Of a stretch of DNA of 64,000 nucleotides, positions 60,639 through 64,000 are shown piece after piece. The translations under genes and the position numbers were made by a program. Within the stretch, counting starts at the first letter, position 1; each line of letters starts with the position of its first letter. Under the pieces are notes generated by a model that did not search any database, was not told the DNA's origin, and was given only the letters and a program-made list of their open reading frames with translations. Source of the stretch: DASWLF01 sp963768765 (lineage in GTDB: Bacteria; Desulfobacterota; Desulfobaccia; Desulfobaccales; 0-14-0-80-60-11); NCBI GenBank assembly GCA_963768765.1, contig CAVYJK010000031.1:124001-188000 (forward strand), in the 5' to 3' direction.

Positions 60639-61580
60639 TCAGCTCTTAAACGCCGCTAAAAACTTCTCCAGACTCTCCCGGTTTTCCACGTTGAAGAAGC
60701 TTTCCGCCGGCTCCTGGGGCAGGATCTTGCGCACCAGGCCCTTGAGGACGTTCTTGGGCCCCACCTCCACCCAGGTGTCGGCGCCGGCGGCCTTGAGGTT
60801 CAAAATGAGGTCGGCCCAGCGCACCGGGGAGATGAGCTGCCAGGACATGGCGGCGCGCAAATGCTCCGGGTCCGTCTCCGGGGCGGCGGTGGCGTTGAGA
60901 TATAAAGGAATGGCCGGGGCTTTAAAATTGCACTTGGACAGAAACGTGGCAAAATCAGGGTAGGCCTCCTCCATCAAGGGAGAGTGCCAGGCCCCTGAGA
61001 CTTTCAAAGGGACCACCCGGGCCCCCTCGGCCTTCGCCAGATTTCCGGCCCGGGCCACCATTTCCGGGGAGCCCGAAATCACCGTCTGCTCCTGGGTGTT
61101 AAAGTTGGCCAGGGCCAGAGGGCCCTGCTGGCACAAGGGCCCCAGCAGCTCCTCCAACTTTGGGGCGGTAAGGCCGATGACCGCGGCCATGGTGCCGGGG
61201 TGGGAGTCGGCCTCCCGCTGCATCAGGCGGCCCCGCTGGCGCACTGCGGCCAGGGTGTCGGCGGCGCTGAGCGCCCCCGCGGCGAACAGGGCGCTGTATT
61301 CCCCCAAACTGTGGCCGCACACCGCCTGGGGCTTAACGCCGGCCTTTCGCAAGGCCTGATAGAGGCAGAGATTGACCGTGGTGACGGCCGGCTGCAGGTT
61401 CACCGTCTGGGTGAGCTCCTCCATGGGGCCGGAAAAGCAGAGGCGCTTCAGGGGAAGACCCGTGGTCTCCTCCGCCAGGTCGAAGAGCTCCCGGGTCCCG
61501 GGGTCGGCCTCAAAGAGGTCCTGCCCCATACCCACGTACTGGGAGCCTTGCCCGGGAAATAAAAAGGCCAGATAAGCCAT
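60639..61580 (-). CDS. fabD: Malonyl-CoA:ACP transacylase
   Basis: Transfers malonyl from CoA to acyl carrier protein for fatty-acid synthesis. LFPGQGSQYVGMG near the start, the nucleophile Ser in AVCGHSLGEYSALFAAG near residue 92, and VSGAWHSPLMEEA with the catalytic His near residue 198 are present. 313 residues, normal length. The usual fabH/fabG neighbours are not in the window. Confidence 0.94.
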   Translation of the reverse strand: MAYLAFLFPGQGSQYVGMGQDLFEADPGTRELFDLAEETTGLPLKRLCFSGPMEELTQTVNLQPAVTTVNLCLYQALRKAGVKPQAVCGHSLGEYSALFAAGALSAADTLAAVRQRGRLMQREADSHPGTMAAVIGLTAPKLEELLGPLCQQGPLALANFNTQEQTVISGSPEMVARAGNLAKAEGARVVPLKVSGAWHSPLMEEAYPDFATFLSKCNFKAPAIPLYLNATAAPETDPEHLRAAMSWQLISPVRWADLILNLKAAGADTWVEVGPKNVLKGLVRKILPQEPAESFFNVENRESLEKFLAAFKS

Positions 61581-61823
61581 GTGACACCTCGAAGAAAATA
61601 TGGGCTATTTTAGCCGCTACGGTGACAAAAGCAAGTCCCGGGAGCTGTGAGCCTAGTTAATGCCGAGTTGCGGCCCCGCGCATAATATTCTGCCAACTTT
61701 TCTCTGGTGGCACAGGCGTACCGCCTGTGCGGTGAAAGGTAAAGCCTGCGGCTGCAATTTCCTGGCCGCTTACTGGCAAACGTCATATTAGGGAAGAATG
61801 CAGGGCCGGGGCGGTGGTTCTAA

Positions 61824-61964
61824 CTAGTGTTGTGCTTCATAAATATTATGACGGCAAATCATACGAAAACCTAAACCCTAGAGGTCTTAAGGTCCCCCTT
61901 TGGAAAAGGGGGGTTAAAAAACCGTGGTTTGAAATGTCAGAGCAATTATGAAGCACCACACTAG
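61824..61964. repeat. MITE-like 141-base element; other repeats in the gap
   Basis: Terminal inverted repeats of 19 bases (CTAGTGTTGTGCTTCATAA and TTATGAAGCACCACACTAG, one mismatch) enclose a short non-coding centre with a CCCCCTTTGG/AAAAGGGGGG palindrome. No transposase gene lies inside. The surrounding 495-base gap between fabD and xerD also holds a GGCACAGGCGTACCGCCTGTGC palindrome near 61.71 kb and a GGCGGGCGGTGCCCGCC palindrome at 61.97 kb, and no gene. Confidence 0.6.
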
Positions 61965-62075
61965 ATGGCGGGCGGTGCCCGCCTTACAGGTCAGCCTCCT
62001 GACCCCTAAGCCCTAACCCCTTTCTCCATCCTGCCGCTGTTACTTTTGCCCAACTAAGGGTATAATGATGGTGGC

Positions 62076-62960
62076 ATGGACGCGGAACTCAACCAGTTTT
62101 ACCAGCACCTTAGCGTGGAGCGGGGCCTGGCCCCCCTGACCCTGGCGGCCTACGCCCGGGACCTCCAGGATTTCTGGGAGTACCTGGAAGAGCAAGGCCG
62201 GGAGAGCTGGGCCGCGGTGACCCTTAACGACCTGAAGGACTACCTGGCGGCCCTGGAGGCCCGGGGGCTGTCCGCCCGCAGCCGGGCCCGGAAACTTTCG
62301 GCCCTGCGGCAGTTTTTCCGCTTCCTGGAGCGGGAGGAGGCCCTACTCGCCAACCCGGTGGAGTTCCTGGACTCGCCCCGGCTGCCCCAGAGACTCCCCC
62401 AGGTGCTGGGGGAACAGGAGGTGGAGGCCCTGCTGAACGCCCCGGACCCGGCCACCCCGCGGGGCCAGCGGGACGCCGCCCTGCTGGAGGTGCTCTACGC
62501 CACGGGGCTGAGGGTCTCGGAGCTGGTGGGCCTAACGGTGAAGCAGCTGGACCTGCGCCGGGGCGTGGTGCGGCCCCTGGGCAAGGGCTCCAAGGAGCGG
62601 GTGGTGCCCATGGTGGCCAAGGCTACGGAAAAGTTGCAGCTTTACCTCTCCCAGGGTCGCGCCCAGCTGCTCAAAGGCCGGCAAAGCCAATACGTCTTCG
62701 TCAACCGGCGGGGCGGCAGACTCACCCGCCAGGGCTTCTGGAAGATTTTGAAGACTTATGCCCGGAAGGTCGGGGTGCGGGATTTGAGCCCCCACACCCT
62801 GCGCCACTGCTTTGCCACCCATCTTTTGAGCCGGGGAGCAAATTTGCGGGTGCTGCAACTGTTGCTGGGCCATGCGGATCTCGCCACCACCCAGATCTAC
62901 ACCCATCTGGACGCGGCCCGCCTTAAGGAAATCCACCGAAAGGCCCACCCCCGGCCATGA
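62076..62960 (+). CDS. xerD: Tyrosine recombinase XerD/XerC
   Basis: A site-specific recombinase that resolves chromosome dimers at dif. The 294-residue protein has the SAM-like N-domain (FYQHLSVERGLAPLTLAAYARDL) and the catalytic residues Arg in TGLRVSELVGL, Lys in GKGSKERVVPM, HxxR in HTLRHCFATHLL, His in LLGHADLATTQ and Tyr in IYTHL. Full length and housekeeping setting argue against a phage integrase. XerC versus XerD is not settled. ATGA overlap with the next gene. Confidence 0.88.
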   Translation: MDAELNQFYQHLSVERGLAPLTLAAYARDLQDFWEYLEEQGRESWAAVTLNDLKDYLAALEARGLSARSRARKLSALRQFFRFLEREEALLANPVEFLDSPRLPQRLPQVLGEQEVEALLNAPDPATPRGQRDAALLEVLYATGLRVSELVGLTVKQLDLRRGVVRPLGKGSKERVVPMVAKATEKLQLYLSQGRAQLLKGRQSQYVFVNRRGGRLTRQGFWKILKTYARKVGVRDLSPHTLRHCFATHLLSRGANLRVLQLLLGHADLATTQIYTHLDAARLKEIHRKAHPRP

Positions 62961-64000
62961 GCAGTCGCGACCGCCACCGCCCCAAGCCGCCCAGCCGCAC
63001 CCTGGAGGTGATCACCACCCATCTCAACGCCGACTTCGACGCCATGGCCTCCATGGTGGCCGCCAGGAAGCTCTATCCCAACGCCATCCTGTCCTTTCCC
63101 GGGTCCCAGGAGCGCAACCTGCGGGATTTTTTCATCCGGTCCAGTTTTTATTTCCTGGACTTCACCCGGGCCAAGCAGGTGCCCATTGAAGAAATCAAGA
63201 GGTTGATCCTGGTGGATACCCGCCAGGCCTCCCGCCTGGGGAAATTTGCCGAAGCCGCGACCGACGGCGAGGTGGACATCCACATCTACGACCACCACCC
63301 CGAATCGCCCGACGACGTCCACGGCAGCCTGGAGGTGGTGGAGATGCTGGGGTCCACCACCGCCATCTTAACCCGCATCCTTAAAGAGCGGGGCCTCCAC
63401 CTCACGCCCCAGGAAGCCACCGTCATGGCCCTGGGAATCTTTGAGGACACGGGCTGCTTCACCTTCACCTCCACCACCCCCCAGGACTTCGAGGCCGCGG
63501 CGTATCTTTTGGGCCAGGGGGCCGACCTCAACGTGGTCTCCGAGATCATCACCCGGGAGCTGAACGCCGAGCAGGTGACCTTGCTCAACGACTTGCTGGA
63601 GCACTCCACCAGCTTCCACGTGGGCGGCATCGAGGTAGTCATGGCCCGCACCACCGCGCCGGAGTATGTCCCCGACTTTGCGGTGGTGGCCCACAAGCTC
63701 ATGGACATGGAGAATATCCAGGTGCTCTTCGCCCTGGCCCAGATGGAGGACCGGGTCTTCGTGGTGGGCCGCAGCCGTCTCCCCGAGGTGGACGTGGCCG
63801 ACATCCTGGCGGAGCTGGGGGGCGGCGGCCACAGCTATGCCGCCTCCGCCGCGGTGAAAGACACGCCCCTGGCCCAGGTGGAGGAAAAGCTGCGCCAGAT
63901 CCTCCAGACCCGGGTCCATCCCGGACGCCGGGCCCGGGAGATCATGTCCTTCCCGGTGAAATCCGTGGGTCCGGAAATTACCCTGGAGCGGGCCGAAGTC
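62957..64000 (+). CDS. DHH/CBS-domain protein, probable A-adding tRNA nucleotidyltransferase (partial)
   Basis: Runs off the right edge. The N-terminal DHH phosphoesterase domain has HLNADFDAMASMVAA, ILVDTRQ, IYDHHPESPDD and the DHHA1 GGGGHSYAASA; from about residue 320 a CBS domain begins (AREIMSFPVKSVGPEITLERAEV). This order is found in large proteins with a C-terminal nucleotidyltransferase in Geobacter- and Aquifex-like bacteria, where CCA addition is split between enzymes. That part is outside the window, so the call is provisional. Coupled to xerD by ATGA overlap. Confidence 0.75.
   Translation, partial: MSSRDRHRPKPPSRTLEVITTHLNADFDAMASMVAARKLYPNAILSFPGSQERNLRDFFIRSSFYFLDFTRAKQVPIEEIKRLILVDTRQASRLGKFAEAATDGEVDIHIYDHHPESPDDVHGSLEVVEMLGSTTAILTRILKERGLHLTPQEATVMALGIFEDTGCFTFTSTTPQDFEAAAYLLGQGADLNVVSEIITRELNAEQVTLLNDLLEHSTSFHVGGIEVVMARTTAPEYVPDFAVVAHKLMDMENIQVLFALAQMEDRVFVVGRSRLPEVDVADILAELGGGGHSYAASAAVKDTPLAQVEEKLRQILQTRVHPGRRAREIMSFPVKSVGPEITLERAEV

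Noticed and set aside
62076..62960. Phage or island integrase
   Set aside because: Length, domain order and coupling to a housekeeping gene fit XerC/D; no tRNA target, att repeats or phage genes are nearby.
1..64000. CRISPR arrays
   Set aside because: The many repeats are dispersed palindromes, not regularly spaced direct repeats with unique spacers, and there are no cas genes.
1..64000. tRNA or rRNA genes
   Set aside because: No cloverleaf-like or rRNA-like sequence was recognised by eye in the intergenic gaps; a tRNAscan run would be decisive.

Overview
The window is a GC-rich bacterial chromosome segment packed with housekeeping genes. It most likely comes from the Desulfobacterota (former Deltaproteobacteria, Desulfobacca/Syntrophobacter-like). 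Supporting evidence is DapL-type lysine synthesis, a c3-like multihaem cytochrome, SelD plus YedF selenium metabolism, DUF134 and DUF2284 proteins, and an outer-membrane lipoprotein LptE, which implies a diderm. Placement is inferred from gene content only. No rRNA, tRNA, CRISPR array or transposase gene was recognised.

Layout. 0-5.4 kb: dapL, an SGNH hydrolase, folK, fsa, pgsA and rpsT, facing the convergent leuS-lptE-holA unit (5.5-9.7 kb). 10-20 kb: an exported protein, a glycosyltransferase, a nitroreductase, selD (read through an in-frame UGA), tyrS, pcnB, pgpA, cinA, thpR and recA. 20-30 kb: alaS, an AT-rich two-gene island, an old-yellow-enzyme-like oxidoreductase, DUF2284, purC and a pseudokinase-SPOR protein. 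30-35 kb: lipid and HAD enzymes, queD, a c-type cytochrome, a K+ channel next to a separate cyclic-nucleotide-binding protein, and yedF. 35-42.5 kb: a QatB/QatC-like pair, a B12-radical SAM protein, tilS and a two-component system. 42.7-49 kb: an M50 protease, a phosphohexomutase and panC-panD-metK-ahcY behind a terminator-bearing leader. 49.1-51.9 kb: an AT-rich island holding a C-protein-controlled type II restriction-modification system. 52-64 kb: purM, DUF134, a purine nucleoside phosphorylase, ridA, coiled-coil stress-type proteins, an RND pump, fabD, xerD and the start of a DHH/CBS nucleotidyltransferase.

Two features run through the whole window. First, intergenic gaps are full of short palindromic repeats of several families. 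They often abut stop codons, once supply the 3' end of a gene (pcnB), and once sit in frame inside a gene (the radical SAM protein). Second, many essential genes (leuS, alaS, tyrS) and others (lptE, cinA, nitroreductase, qatC-like, cytochrome, SGNH hydrolase, exported protein) carry single-base frame breaks. These are best explained by consensus or assembly indels, so I annotate each as one gene.

The most notable items are the selenocysteine-encoding selD with a SECIS-like hairpin at the expected distance, the QatB/QatC-like pair without the usual ATPase and TatD partners, and the restriction-modification island with a perfect operator palindrome inside the controller promoter. Also notable are the repeat inserted in frame in the radical SAM gene, the membrane pseudokinase fused to a SPOR domain, and the panC leader whose terminator U-tract abuts the start codon.
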